From assembly GCA_018398765.1 (NCBI GenBank), contig JAHBMJ010003480.1, positions 70,001 to 90,145 of the forward strand: DNA of 20,145 nucleotides, in the 5' to 3' direction. Position 1 is the first letter of the stretch; the number at the start of each line of letters is the position of its first letter. The position numbers and the translations under genes were made by a program. Shown here one piece after another: positions 1 to 9,060 of the stretch. The DNA is from Chromera velia. Lineage: Eukaryota; Sar; Chromeraceae. Under the pieces are notes generated by a model. The model was given only the letters and a program-made list of their open reading frames with translations, made no database searches and was not told the DNA's origin.

Positions 1-410
1 GTGAAGGCGTCTTCCATCAGACCGTCCTCCTCGTCTACATCCACTATGCGAGAGCCTTTGCGAACAGTCGCGGTCGCACTTGAAGAAGAAGCACTCGATC
101 CTGCTGCTGCTGCCGCTGCGTTGTTTGTGGTGATGATCTGGATGCCGTCGTCTTCGTCCGAGTCTTCTTGGAGCACTTTGATGCGCTTTCTGGGTTTCTG
201 CATCAAGGGCTCTGTACTTGGAGGGTGCATGGGAGCTGCGAGTTTGGGTGGGTCTGGGGATTTTAGCACTACAGGAGGAGGAGGCTTTTCCTCCCCCTCG
301 GACTCATGCTCCCGTTTTTGCCCCTGAGGATCGGAGACGGCGGGAGGGGAGGGAACACGATTCTCATCCCCTCCTTGAAAGGCGAACTGTTCCAGGTCCT
401 CCAGACTCAT
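1..410 (-). CDS. N-terminus of an acidic, probably nuclear protein (partial)
   Basis: On the minus strand an ATG at 410-408 opens 136 codons that run off the left edge without a stop. An in-frame TAG lies directly upstream (413-411), which supports this start. The protein begins MSLEDLEQFAFQGGDEN. It continues with proline- and glutamate-rich sequence, then a basic patch (KPRKRIKV) followed at once by an acidic run (LQEDSDEDDG), then a run of six alanines and a serine-rich stretch, and a second acidic segment (VDVDEEDG). A basic patch next to acidic serine-rich sequence is common in the disordered N-termini of nuclear and chromatin proteins, so a nuclear localisation signal is inferred. No catalytic domain falls in the visible part and I do not recognise the family. 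The plus-strand frame at 1-327 is its shadow. It is divergent from the THI5-like gene with about 0.8 kb between the start codons. Confidence 0.6.
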   Translation of the reverse strand, partial: MSLEDLEQFAFQGGDENRVPSPPAVSDPQGQKREHESEGEEKPPPPVVLKSPDPPKLAAPMHPPSTEPLMQKPRKRIKVLQEDSDEDDGIQIITTNNAAAAAAGSSASSSSATATVRKGSRIVDVDEEDGLMEDAF

Positions 411-1208
411 CTAAGGAAACTATGCGGAGGGAACAAAGGACAAAAGACCTAAATGTCAGAACAAACAAAATCAAGCCTCGAGAAAATTGGAAGTGGGAGA
501 ATTCTGACAGGTTCAACCACCTGATCTTCGACCTTCAAAGCGGCTTTTGATATTGGTGCCAAGGAAAACAAAGCGATCGAACCGAGCGTACCAGCAAGCC
601 ATGCAAAAAGAAAGACTTCGATGGACTGCAAGGGAACGTTCTGCCGCTCTGCAGTATATATTTAATAATTCTAGCTTCTCACAAGCCGGCGAGATCAATC
701 AATTGAGGGTCGACAAAAGGAATCAAAAGGAGAACGCCGAGAAAGAAGAGCTTTTTGGCTTCGCCATGCATGCTATTGCATGCTTCGCCACCGTAATCGC
801 GATGCACGAACGCGCGGCCCCGGAGAAAATTAGCTCGGTCAGCAAATCATAGCAAATCGGGGTGCATGCATGCTTAATCCGACGTGTGCATGGAAGACTG
901 CATGATCAGTGACTCAGACTCTCAAAAGAAAACATGTAATATCGCCTCGGTTCCATCGAAAAGATGCTGAAGAACGAAGCGTGTTAGACCAAGAAAATTC
1001 GTTCACACAACTCCGAACTCAGATGAAAGCTGGCAGCGTTAATTCTGTTAGTACACCCTTCTACTTCTCTGAGCTGAGACGGAGACGGCGTCTCCTTGCA
1101 TGAGATCTTTGCCTTGGTCCGTGAAAGAGTTTCCGAAGAGGCATCATTAGCGTCCCCTGTACGTAGAATTTCAGTACAGCCTTCCAGTTCTTTCTTCTCA
1201 TTGCACTC
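411..1208. promoter_or_regulatory. Divergent intergenic region with clustered GCATGC palindromes
   Basis: This stretch separates two divergent start codons (410 minus, 1209 plus) and should hold both promoters. GCATGC occurs at 768-773, 778-783, 864-869 and 868-873, with further GCATG half-sites near 890-905. A TATATATTTAATAATT stretch lies at about 654-669. Short open frames here carry no recognisable domain and look like chance. Assigning a promoter function is inference from position and motif density. Confidence 0.35.
1081..1095 (+). other. Short GC-rich hairpin in the probable 5' leader
   Basis: GGAGACGGCGTCTCC is a perfect odd-centred palindrome able to form a 6-bp stem with a 3-nt loop, 113 bases before the ATG of the THI5-like gene. 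It could lie in the 5' untranslated leader. No riboswitch consensus surrounds it, so no function is assigned. Confidence 0.3.
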
Positions 1209-2243
1209 ATGTCTTCTGGTCCTCCAGCAGTCATCCGGGTGGCCCTTGACTGGACCCCGAACACGAACCATATCGGGTTCTTCATTGCCAAGCACAAGGG
1301 CTGGTTCAAGGACGCCGGGCTCGACGTGCAGTTCGTGCTGCCCGATCAAAAAGATGTGCAGGGGGCCGAGCTAACACCTGCACGAAAAGTACCAGCAGGT
1401 TTTGCAGAGTTTGCAGTGACGCCTTCCGAGTCCGCCATCTCCTTCCACACGAGTGAACCCGACAAACCTCGTTTGGTGGCAGTGGCTGCCCTTCTTCAGA
1501 AGAGCACCTCGTCCATCTGCGTGACAGAGAAGTCGGGTATTGAAAGACCCAAACAGCTCGATGGGAGAAAATACGCATCCTACGTAGGCAGATTTGAGAT
1601 GGCGATTGTGCGCCAGATGGTGATCAACGATGGGGGCAAGGGAGATGTTGAGGAGGTTCCCCTGAAATTCCACGGATACGGGGACGAGGCTGCGATGCAG
1701 TATTCGTCTGTAGTCGAGGCCTCCCTTGCTGCCTCTGGGGCCGATGCTTCATGGATCTTCTCCCACTGGGAGGGGGTGATGGCGAAGCGTAACGGAGCTC
1801 CTGTGAGGGAATTTTCGTTGGAGGACTTCGGGGTGCCCTACGGGTACGCGCCCGTGCTTGTAGCGCATCCGGAGATGCTCAGTCAGCGGTCTGAGGCCGT
1901 GAAGGCGTTCATGGATGCAGTGAGCAGGGGATTCGAGTATGCCGAGAAAGAGCCGATGGAAAGTGCGAAAATTCTGCAGATAGAGTCTGGGCACGCGTCT
2001 TGTTCGGATTTATCGTTTCTCGAAGAGTCCATGAAGAGATTGCAGGGGTGTTTTCTGACAGAGAAGGGAACAGAAACGGTCCCAGAAGGCAAGTGGGGGG
2101 TGATGGCAGAGGATCGGTGGGCTGCGTTCCTCGCCTTCCTGCAGGCCCACAGAGTGCTCACGGACAGAGAGGGAAAGCACCTGTCCCCCGAGAGTGTGCC
2201 AGAGCCCTCCGCACTCTTCTCGAACGCTTTCCTTCCAAAGTGA
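1209..2243 (+). CDS. NMT1/THI5/ThiY-like pyrimidine-binding protein
   Basis: A single uninterrupted frame of 344 codons runs from ATG to TGA with no sign of an intron. The N-terminus carries the family signature LDWTPNTNHIGFF (residues 13-25) followed by AKHKGWFKDAGLDV, typical of the NMT1/THI5-like domain with a periplasmic-binding-protein fold. Other matches are VTPSESAISF (70-79), KYASYVGRFE (121-130) and GVPYGYAPVLVA (208-219). There is no signal peptide, lipobox or organelle leader, so it is probably cytosolic. Fungal Thi5 enzymes make the thiamine pyrimidine using an active-site histidine as substrate and a CCCFC cysteine motif. Here the matching positions read VTPSES and PYGYAPV, with neither the His nor the cysteines. 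It is therefore closer to the ThiY type, which binds formylaminopyrimidine in bacteria. The role in thiamine precursor binding or salvage is inferred; family membership is secure, the reaction is not. Confidence 0.85.
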   Translation: MSSGPPAVIRVALDWTPNTNHIGFFIAKHKGWFKDAGLDVQFVLPDQKDVQGAELTPARKVPAGFAEFAVTPSESAISFHTSEPDKPRLVAVAALLQKSTSSICVTEKSGIERPKQLDGRKYASYVGRFEMAIVRQMVINDGGKGDVEEVPLKFHGYGDEAAMQYSSVVEASLAASGADASWIFSHWEGVMAKRNGAPVREFSLEDFGVPYGYAPVLVAHPEMLSQRSEAVKAFMDAVSRGFEYAEKEPMESAKILQIESGHASCSDLSFLEESMKRLQGCFLTEKGTETVPEGKWGVMAEDRWAAFLAFLQAHRVLTDREGKHLSPESVPEPSALFSNAFLPK

Positions 2244-3769
2244 TGGGCAGAAAAGGAAAGAAGGAGTTTAAATTTGCTCTTCTTGTGTTCCTTTCCGAAA
2301 CGCGGGGTCAGTCAAGGAACAGCAAAAAGATTGATTATAGTTGGCGAATGGTTCTTTGGCAGGCAGGTGCGGGAAATGAAGAAGGGGACCGGAACTTGAA
2401 TGGCTTCGTTGTTCAGAGTAGTGTGGAAAAGAGAGCAGCTGTTGCTGAAGTTTCCTGCATGCGTGTTTCAGTGGATCCATTTAATGAGTACGAGACAAAG
2501 GGAGAAGAGAAACGAAGGGGGGGGGGGGAAGAATTGAACGAAGAACTTGAATTTTAAATCGAAGAAATGCCGTCTGACCCGACAAAGGAAGAATTAATGT
2601 TGCGTTCTATTACTTGCTTTTCTTTTTCCCGGTCTGCAATAAATGCCTGCGAATTAAGTGACTTTAGTGAGGACGTTGACTGTGATGAGGTGTATGTGAG
2701 CGGCAGTCGCTTCAACCTTGGATTACATGCATGCATGTATGCACAGTTGCATGTCCGTGGTGGTGGCAACTTTGAAGAGAAAAGGGGCGAAGGTGATGTA
2801 GCTGCTTGATGATCAATGAATTAACTTGAAATGCATACCGAGAAGAAAGGATTGCGTAGAACACGTAGACGTTATTGTAGAACCGTTTCGTCATCCGTTA
2901 TAAGGGAAACTGTTTAGAGATCTGCATTTGAGACACCGTGACGCGCAGGCTAGCTGCTAGTATACTGTATAACTCGGTTGTTGAGTGACAGAATTTTATA
3001 TTAATTAGATGATTTAGATCTTTAAGTCTAGCTTTAAGTTGCAAAACGGAAAGGAATTTAGGCTAGGAGAAAAAGAAAGGGCCAAGCTTTGAATGAGATG
3101 TGCAGGATTAGACTCGGAGTGACAACAAGACTTTGATTTTTCTAGTGCTTTTTAGTAGAAAAAAACTATGTATATATATGGACGACATTGTAATGAAATA
3201 CTATGATAGCTAGTATGAAGGCCGCTCGGATAAATAATGTCATAAATTTAATATATACTGGTAGTGGTAAGTAAAGTAAGGCTCAGTAAGCAGTACGTAC
3301 GTATATTATATAAACCCTACATATTTTTTCAAGCTAAAAAATTAGTGAAAATCAGTCAATCAATCAGCTATGGGCTTTTCATACCTTAGCACGTCTCTGC
3401 CTTGTCCATTGCTAATGGCGATTATCATAACCGATCGTGACGGATCGTTCCTTTAACTTAAAGTTCAAGTTGAACTCAGATTGCTCAGAGTTAAGAAGTC
3501 TTTTGGGAGAAACAGGCAATATAAGATCCGTTCCTAGCTCATCAGCCTCACTGGTGACCTTACATCCTAGCTTCTGCGCACAATAGTGCATGTCCTAACA
3601 ATTTCAGCAATATAAACTTTTAAGCCTCACGTCTTCTAGCGTGTCTTCTTTGACAGCGGAACTGACCTTTGCATCTCGCAATTAACACTTCTACAGCGCC
3701 GGCTACCCTGCAATGCTGGCAATGCTAAAACAGCAGTGCGGGAAAGAGGTACACCCAGTGCAAAGTTGC
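2244..3769. other. Gene-free, increasingly AT-rich spacer
   Basis: After the THI5-like stop no convincing coding sequence is seen. The first 600 bases keep a moderate GC content and include a run of ten G (2519-2528) and an ATGCATGCATG cluster (2728-2738). From about 2900 the sequence becomes AT-rich, with TATATATA tracts near 3170-3180 and 3300-3310. I see no RNA gene, terminal repeats or transposon signature. Confidence 0.5.
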
Positions 3770-4240
3770 AACTTATTGCAGCATTGCATATTAAAAGGTT
3801 TACTGGAAGACTCACACAGTGAAATGCGACAGAGAGTGGGCGGGATACGCTATGAAGGGCATAAAGAAGAAGATAGATAGTACAGAAGCGCTGGACTTCT
3901 TGAAGAGAGTTGAGATAGCAACTGAAGCAAGGAAGCAGGAGCTTGTTAACGAGCAAGTGGTAAACTTTGTGGTTGGCTGTCTCTGCATCGATGGGCCCAT
4001 CAAGATGATTGGCTAAGACAGGGATCGAATAGATGCACAGAGGGACGTTCGACTTGCTCAGCTGACAAAAAAATTCTAGACGCACTCGCAGCGCTCCCCA
4101 ACTAGATGGTGGAGGATGCATTATATAAAAACCCCAAAGAAAGCCTCCGAAATGATTTGCTTCATCTGCTCTACCACATTGCCGAACAAGACCTCATGCT
4201 GGAAAGGGTGAAAACACAAGCAACGTGCCTTTACTGGAGG
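3770..4240 (+). pseudogene. Decayed coding fragment of unknown origin
   Basis: On the plus strand, frames in this stretch have protein-like composition unlike their AT-rich surroundings. One reads from ATG 3819 to TAA at 4014-4016 with charged helical sequence such as DFLKRVEIATEARKQELVNE. The same frame continues past the stop as DRDRIDAQRDVRLAQLTKK, and after a frame change there is DALYKNPKESLRNDLLHLLY. In-frame stops and at least one frameshift interrupt it. I do not recognise the family. It may be a fossil gene or transposon piece, or short exons of a gene whose introns I cannot place. The longer minus-strand frame at 3636-4121 has poorer composition and is taken as a shadow. Confidence 0.3.
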
Positions 4241-4264
4241 TATACAGTATGAAAGAAGGGTATG

Positions 4265-4503
4265 AGATGACAGTGAGTGAATATCTAGGTGAATATATAA
4301 CTGAGTGGGATGAGTGAGAGACTAGGTGAGTGAATGGGTGGGTGAGTCAGGTGATTGCTAGAGGTGAGTGAGTGAGTGAGTGAGTGAGGTGAGTGCTAGA
4401 GTGAGTGGGTGAGTGAAATGCTAGAGTGAAATGAGTGAGTGAGTTCTAGCAGTGAATGAGATAAGTGGGTGAATGATCAAGTAACTGAGTAAGTGAGTGA
4501 ATA
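4265..4503 (+). repeat. Degenerate GAGT tetranucleotide microsatellite
   Basis: About 240 bases are built largely from GTGA/GAGT tetranucleotides. The purest run is GAGTGAGTGAGTGAGTGAGT at about 4366-4387, mixed with GGTGAGTG, GCTAGAGTGA and ATGAGTGA variants. It is an expanded and then mutated simple repeat. No coding is seen. Confidence 0.75.
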
Positions 4504-5101
4504 TAGAAGAATAGTCTGATCTTCAATGACTCTGAAGATTTCAAGCTAGACTTCAAGTCACTTTAAAAGTCTAGGATCACTTCAATTTTTGCCTGACAAT
4601 TTCATCACACCTAACTCACTCTAACTATTTTATCACACCTATTGTGATATAATTATTTGTGTTACTGGTACTACAAGACAATTAATACATATTTTTTTAA
4701 AAAAAAACGAAGATTTGAGTTTGTCAGAAAAAAGGGGCGGTGTTGGTCCAAGCTGACCAAGTAGACTGAATGAAGACTTATACTAACTAGTTGGGTCCTA
4801 CAGCACATTAGGTCAAAAATTTAGTTTGAAGTCCTAAAATTTTTTTTTAATTCCTAGAGCGCTCCTAGACTACCATTTTTTCAATTTTACAGATTTGATA
4901 TAGAAAGCAAAACGACAGAGCTATATATAAATAGGAAGTTATCTTTTAGTCTGATATTAGAATACTTTTACTAGCCTAAGGGTGCCACAAGCCCATGATG
5001 ATTGTGTTAAAGATATGCTTCCTGGATATGATATACATTAATCTTGTCCCCTTAGGTAGTGTATAAGGTATTGTATCATAATTTGAATTGTATCATACTA
5101 T
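4504..5101. other. AT-rich spacer without recognisable features
   Basis: This is strongly AT-rich DNA with several homopolymer T or A runs (for example 4690-4710 and 4840-4855). A small inverted repeat, CTAGACTT at 4546-4553 against AAGTCTAG at 4567-4574, sits at its left end. No coding frame, RNA gene or terminal repeats were found. Confidence 0.45.
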
Positions 5102-5852
5102 AGTTCTAGTGTAGAGAGGTTGGGAGAGGATGTAGACCAGGCGGTAAGACAAAGAGTGGCAGATCAGTGGTGGAAAACGATTTCAATCACAGTTCAGAGA
5201 GCAGCTTCTTCTACAGTACTTGCATCAGTACAAGCAAGCCGTGGGGCCCGCGGCTTCAAAGTCACTGAAATGTTGCTGAGGAAGGAGTACTCGGCATATG
5301 TTGGACTGGCTGACCGAACATTGTCAAACGAAGGAGAGTGAAGAAAGAAGAGGGAGAGGGGGGGAAAGAACTACTGAAGGAAGGAAGAAATAAGGAGATC
5401 AAGAAAGAGTTGAACACAATTAAATTTTGTAGTGAAAAAATTATAAGGTTGAAGAGACCCATTGCATGAAGAGGGAAGAAAGGAGTAACACTGTTGAAGA
5501 GAAAAGAATTTTTTGAAATATTCAGTATCGTCATAAGGAACAGAAAAGGAAACGAAGAGCAGGAGAAGGGGAGATCAGTGGAGGAAGTGTTGATCAGTCT
5601 CTATTTTTGTATCCCACCTTCATATCGAATTGATAGATCAAGGCAGGAAGTGATTAAGAGTGCGAGGCCCTAGGCATGCAGAGACCTCAGCACATCTCGT
5701 AGGAAGAAATTTTTATGGCAGTTCTAAGGGCAGGCATAGGGACCATGCGGGGTGTCTATGCAGAGCAACTAGGATTGACGGAAATACGAACCGAACCTAT
5801 GCATACTGGACTAATACATACCTGGAGAGGCGATAAGACAACTTATAATTAA
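5102..5852 (+). pseudogene. Scattered protein-like fragments, probably a decayed gene
   Basis: Three plus-strand patches look protein-like. At 5120-5341 a frame includes VADQWWKTISITVQRAAS and LLRKEYSAYVGLADRTL. Around 5575-5660 a frame reads ISLYFCIPPSYRIDRSRQ. At 5715-5852 a 45-codon frame from ATG to TAA includes MRGVYAEQLGLTEIRTEPMH. Between them are purine-rich low-complexity sequence and stops. Balanced amino-acid composition is the only evidence. They could be exons, remnants of an old transposon, or chance. No family is recognised. Confidence 0.22.
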
Positions 5853-6114
5853 CTTAGTCCTTAGTTGCACTTGCATGCACCCTATCTACTATACTTAACC
5901 CAGTCAGCCTTTTTTTTTTAGCCATACGCGCCTGCATGCGTTTTTTTAGACACACGCACGGGGGGGCGCGGGGGCCCCGGAAAGCCACCGCCAAAAATGG
6001 TCCCGTAAGCAAAAAATTAACCAAACGCTATATACGGGTGAGTGCCTTAATTGCGCATGCCCGCGAAAAGGGTGAGTGCCTTGGAATTGAAATTATATAT
6101 CCGGCTGGGGACAT

Positions 6115-6270
6115 TTGATGGGCCATAAAATTGGCATAAATGTTTGACGGGCCAGGGATTTTTGATGAGCCAGGCTATTTTGACGGGCCACGCTATTTTG
6201 ACGGGCCAAGGATATTTCACGGGCCTGGCTAGTGATCTTGACCGACTCACTTTTTTGATAGGCCAGGCTA
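6115..6270 (+). repeat. Decayed 18-bp minisatellite (TTTTGACGGGCCAGGCTA-like)
   Basis: GACGGGCCA or close variants begin at 6146, 6164, 6182, 6200 and 6218, a strict 18-bp period. Looser copies lie at about 6117 and 6257. Because 18 is a multiple of three, the minus strand reads as a six-residue repeat (AWPVKI-like), but nothing suggests a real protein. The array ends about 120 bases left of transposon copy A. Confidence 0.65.
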
Positions 6271-6387
6271 GTTGCCATGCAACACGCGACGTCACACGTT
6301 AATTCCTTGGACCCGAATTGGAAGAGCGAATCTGAACGATTCTGAGCGGACACACATTGGCTTCTTAATTATCCCTTTTGCATAAAA

Positions 6388-7335
6388 GCTTGTGCCTTCT
6401 TGAATGGACCTTTGCCCTCAAGTCGGACCTGAAATATTACATCACGTTTTATGCTATATTTATACTGCATACATCATTCCTTCTCTCCAATTAATCAGCC
6501 AAAAAAAAAAAACATAAAGTACATGCTCTAAGTTTCATGAATGGTACTTTAAATCCGATTTTTTTTTATTTTTGAAATGTCATTGACAGGTTAATACAAC
6601 TTAATTAATAATATAGTAATTAAGTTTTTTAAATTTATGATAACCAAACTGTTATGCTACACATAATTAGCAAACACTTATTTTATATAACTTTAAGTTT
6701 TTTAGGTGTCTCTACAATAACAAACATCTTTTTCAGCTTAGAATGCTTACTGTTAGCTAGATAAGTCTTAGAGAGGAAACAACATAGATAGCCCATCAGG
6801 TTGCTTAGCAGTCTAAGAAAGCCTGTAAAGGGAAAACTGCATCCAGCGTCAGACTGGTTGCCTCTCCAACACTTCAGAAGATTGCTCCTTGTGGCAAAGC
6901 TAGGGCATTCTCCAGTTTTTAACTCTTCTAACTGCAGTCATAAATCTCGCCTCCAGACTTGAGGTCCTCAAAGTGAGACCGACCGTCCATATGCCTTCAT
7001 ATATGATATATAAGCACTCATAGGCAGATCCGCTAACCTGACACACCTTGAAGCCTTTTGACTATTCAGATCCATCCTGCCCTGCCCGTTTGAGACCAGA
7101 AAGCTTAGTTCCAAAAGCTCTTACTGGTTTTGCATCTTAGTCTAACTTCTAAGATCTAATTTGCATTATGCCCTTGCTCTTTTTTCAGCAGCCTTCGTGA
7201 GGGTCTCGATCAATCCAGCACTCCTGCCACCGACGTTCTGTCAAACAGATACGATGTGCTTATCACTCGACTAGCAGTGTTCTCTGAAACCCTTCTCTTA
7301 CCGCTTGAAGTGTTTCCTTCAGTTCCTGTAGTTCT
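6388..7335 (+). mobile_element. TIR element copy A, left part only
   Basis: Sequence from 6388 to about 7246 matches 14424-15291 almost base for base: the same left terminal sequence (GCTTGTGCCTTCTT), the same AT-rich block, and the same later unique block. A second shared block, 7256-7335, matches 16078-16155. Copy B has about 790 bases between these two blocks; copy A has about ten. Copy A lacks an 11-base stretch present in copy B near 14700-14712 (GGCGCAGCTAC) and carries a few bases that B lacks. No matching right inverted repeat is visible after 7335, so this copy is truncated, internally deleted, or has lost its right end. The left junction follows CATAAAA, like copy B. No transposase frame is present, so a non-autonomous DNA transposon is inferred. 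Confidence 0.7.
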
Positions 7336-7509
7336 TTCTTCTGAAGTGTCACTGTACACCTTTTGGTCGGTTTCTGCAAACCGCTGGCATCAACGTGAGA
7401 GATTCAACTTTCTACGGCCCGCAGATTCAGCCCTAGCTGTTGTCCACTGGTTCGCAATCAGTGCAAACTGACGTTCTCTGAAGTTTGATTCTCGAAGTTC
7501 AAAGTAGCA

Positions 7510-7977
7510 ATGACCACAAAAACTTTGGGTTGGCGCTTTAGATATCACGGTTTCTGCGTGGGAAGTAACGTTTTGCTTCCAACTCCAAGACCGTCCTTTG
7601 CAAGCAGTTTCACTGTTTTCTGGGAATGTCTGACCTTCTTTACTTCTTCTGATAAGCTGATTCTCTACGTGCCGCATGGTAGCTTGCACTTAACAGAAGA
7701 AAAAGCCCGAGCGGCGGGTTGTTTGATCAAAATACCTTTCACAGACATTGCAGAAATTGGAAACTCGTGGGCTCCCAACTCGAACATTCCCGACTCGATT
7801 TTCCGTACAACCGGATACAGGATGTTGCGCTGTGAACCCTTCTACGTGGTTCTTAAGTCGGGTCGCGTCCTGGTGCTGCATCATTCATGGAGGAAGCACA
7901 GAAAGGGTTTTTTCAAAGCCGTGCACGAGCTCGTAACCTCTTTCAGGTCATGGCAGAAACGGGAGGAAAAAAAATGA
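7510..7977 (+). CDS. Hypothetical protein, possible GRAM/PH-like domain
   Basis: A frame of 155 codons runs from ATG 7510 to TGA 7975-7977. The central part (residues about 55-140) alternates short hydrophobic strands with polar turns: DKLILYVPHGSL, LIKIPFTDIAEIG, FYVVLKSGRVLVLHHS, then a C-terminal amphipathic helix around KGFFKAVHELVTSFRSW. That order resembles a GRAM or PH-like membrane-lipid-binding fold, but I see no diagnostic residue, so this is a weak guess. The frame downstream (7978-9060) is the same (+1) with further protein-like sequence, so this may be the first part of a larger gene now broken or spliced. The start sits only 170 bases after transposon copy A, which may have removed the true 5' end. 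Confidence 0.4.
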   Translation: MTTKTLGWRFRYHGFCVGSNVLLPTPRPSFASSFTVFWECLTFFTSSDKLILYVPHGSLHLTEEKARAAGCLIKIPFTDIAEIGNSWAPNSNIPDSIFRTTGYRMLRCEPFYVVLKSGRVLVLHHSWRKHRKGFFKAVHELVTSFRSWQKREEKK

Positions 7978-9060
7978 GCGGGCCTGTTGCGTAAGACGGG
8001 TATTGTTTTGGAAGAGTCGGGATAGGCTGTTGCCTCATTCTTTTGCGACCTCTTCAAAACAAAGGAAGAGTCAAAACATAAAACAAAGGCAATCCCCATA
8101 CCGAACTATTCTGTGCGTGCACATCGAATTCTTCTCTCAAGAGAGGGAACAGCTCTAGCAGTAGTAGAGGAGCGAAAGATGATGAAGTATGCTCAAAGAT
8201 GGAGGCTTCGGACGAATAAGTTGGCCGATGAAGAGGAAGAGAATTTCAAAGAAAAAAGATCACTCTTAAGAAGATTGTTCCATGTGGGGTCGAGAGAAAC
8301 TGCCGCACCATTACTCTCTGATGAGGACCTACATGAGTTGGGGGAATTGAGCAGTCGGTCTTCTGCCTCGGACGCCGACTTCTCAGACGGCTTGGAGCTA
8401 GTCGGGGAAGAGCAGCCGCAGTCTCAGTTGCGGAGGGGAGAGCGCACCCCCACTCTGACCCCTGAGAAAATGATATTGTCCTACCGTGAGGAAAGGCGGC
8501 TGGGAAATAAAGGAGGGAGACTGGAGACATCATAGACAAGATGCCTCCCTATCGTTTTCAGAGCACCTCCCTGTGCTCAAGAAATTATATTGCCAACTCG
8601 CACACCACCACCAACACTCCGTCTTCCAAACCCCTGCAACCATCTCCCTGACTCGTGGGCAATTTTAGAGATTGACGGCGATCCCGACATGCCGTTGGAA
8701 CTCAAGAACGTAGAGCCAGTTTTGTTGGAGGACATCAGTAAATATTTTTACGCGCCAGGTTCCCACAAACTGGCGCCTGAATGGGAGAAGTACCGTCAGA
8801 ACCACCGAAAAGGGGAAGACCTACTCGGGAATGTGCCTCGCACAAAATGTCTTAAGACTCCGCCCGTCGCGGCACCTGTCTATGCCAAAGACGCAGCCCA
8901 AAGGAGGTACAGAAAAGAGAACAAAGAAGCCCGAACTTCATCTCGTTCCTCTTCTCGAAGCACCGTCTCTCCAGTGTCGGGAGACAATTTCTTCCCATGG
9001 CTGGTGAATGAGTGGTCTGCTACATGGTCTAAGGCAATGAATTCTTGTCTCATTCGGTGA
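7978..9060 (+). pseudogene. Acidic Ser/Arg-rich coding region, same frame, interrupted by stops
   Basis: This continues the frame of 7510-7977. After TGA 7975 and TAG 8023-8025 an open stretch runs to TAG 8533-8535, then another runs without a stop to TGA 9058-9060. The first stretch includes a basic segment (KYAQRWRLRTNKLADEEEE) and an acidic serine segment (LGELSSRSSASDADFSDGLE). The second contains DPDMPLELKNVEPVLLEDIS and ends in an RS-rich tail (SSRSSSRSTVSPVSGD). Either introns remove the stops or the gene is decayed. A plausible donor (GTGAGG, 8486) and acceptor (TTTTCAG, ending 8561) flank TAG 8533, but that splice changes frame and meets TAG at 8666-8668. The related copy at 10640-10925 reads through the position of TAG 8533, which favours a local mutation here. 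The protein family is not recognised. Confidence 0.4.

Noticed and set aside
1060-1110. Possible thiamine (TPP) riboswitch upstream of the THI5-like gene, because CTGAGA occurs near 1073
   Set aside because: The partner elements of the TPP aptamer (the CCTGAT and GGATAATGC-type pyrophosphate-binding half) are missing, and the surrounding pairing is only a short unrelated hairpin.
2000-2557. 185-codon plus-strand frame overlapping the end of the THI5-like gene
   Set aside because: It is an out-of-frame shadow of the real gene plus low-complexity 3' sequence and shows no domain.
3636-4121. 161-codon minus-strand frame
   Set aside because: Cysteine-, leucine- and serine-rich composition without any motif; the opposite strand has better protein-like sequence, so this is probably a shadow.
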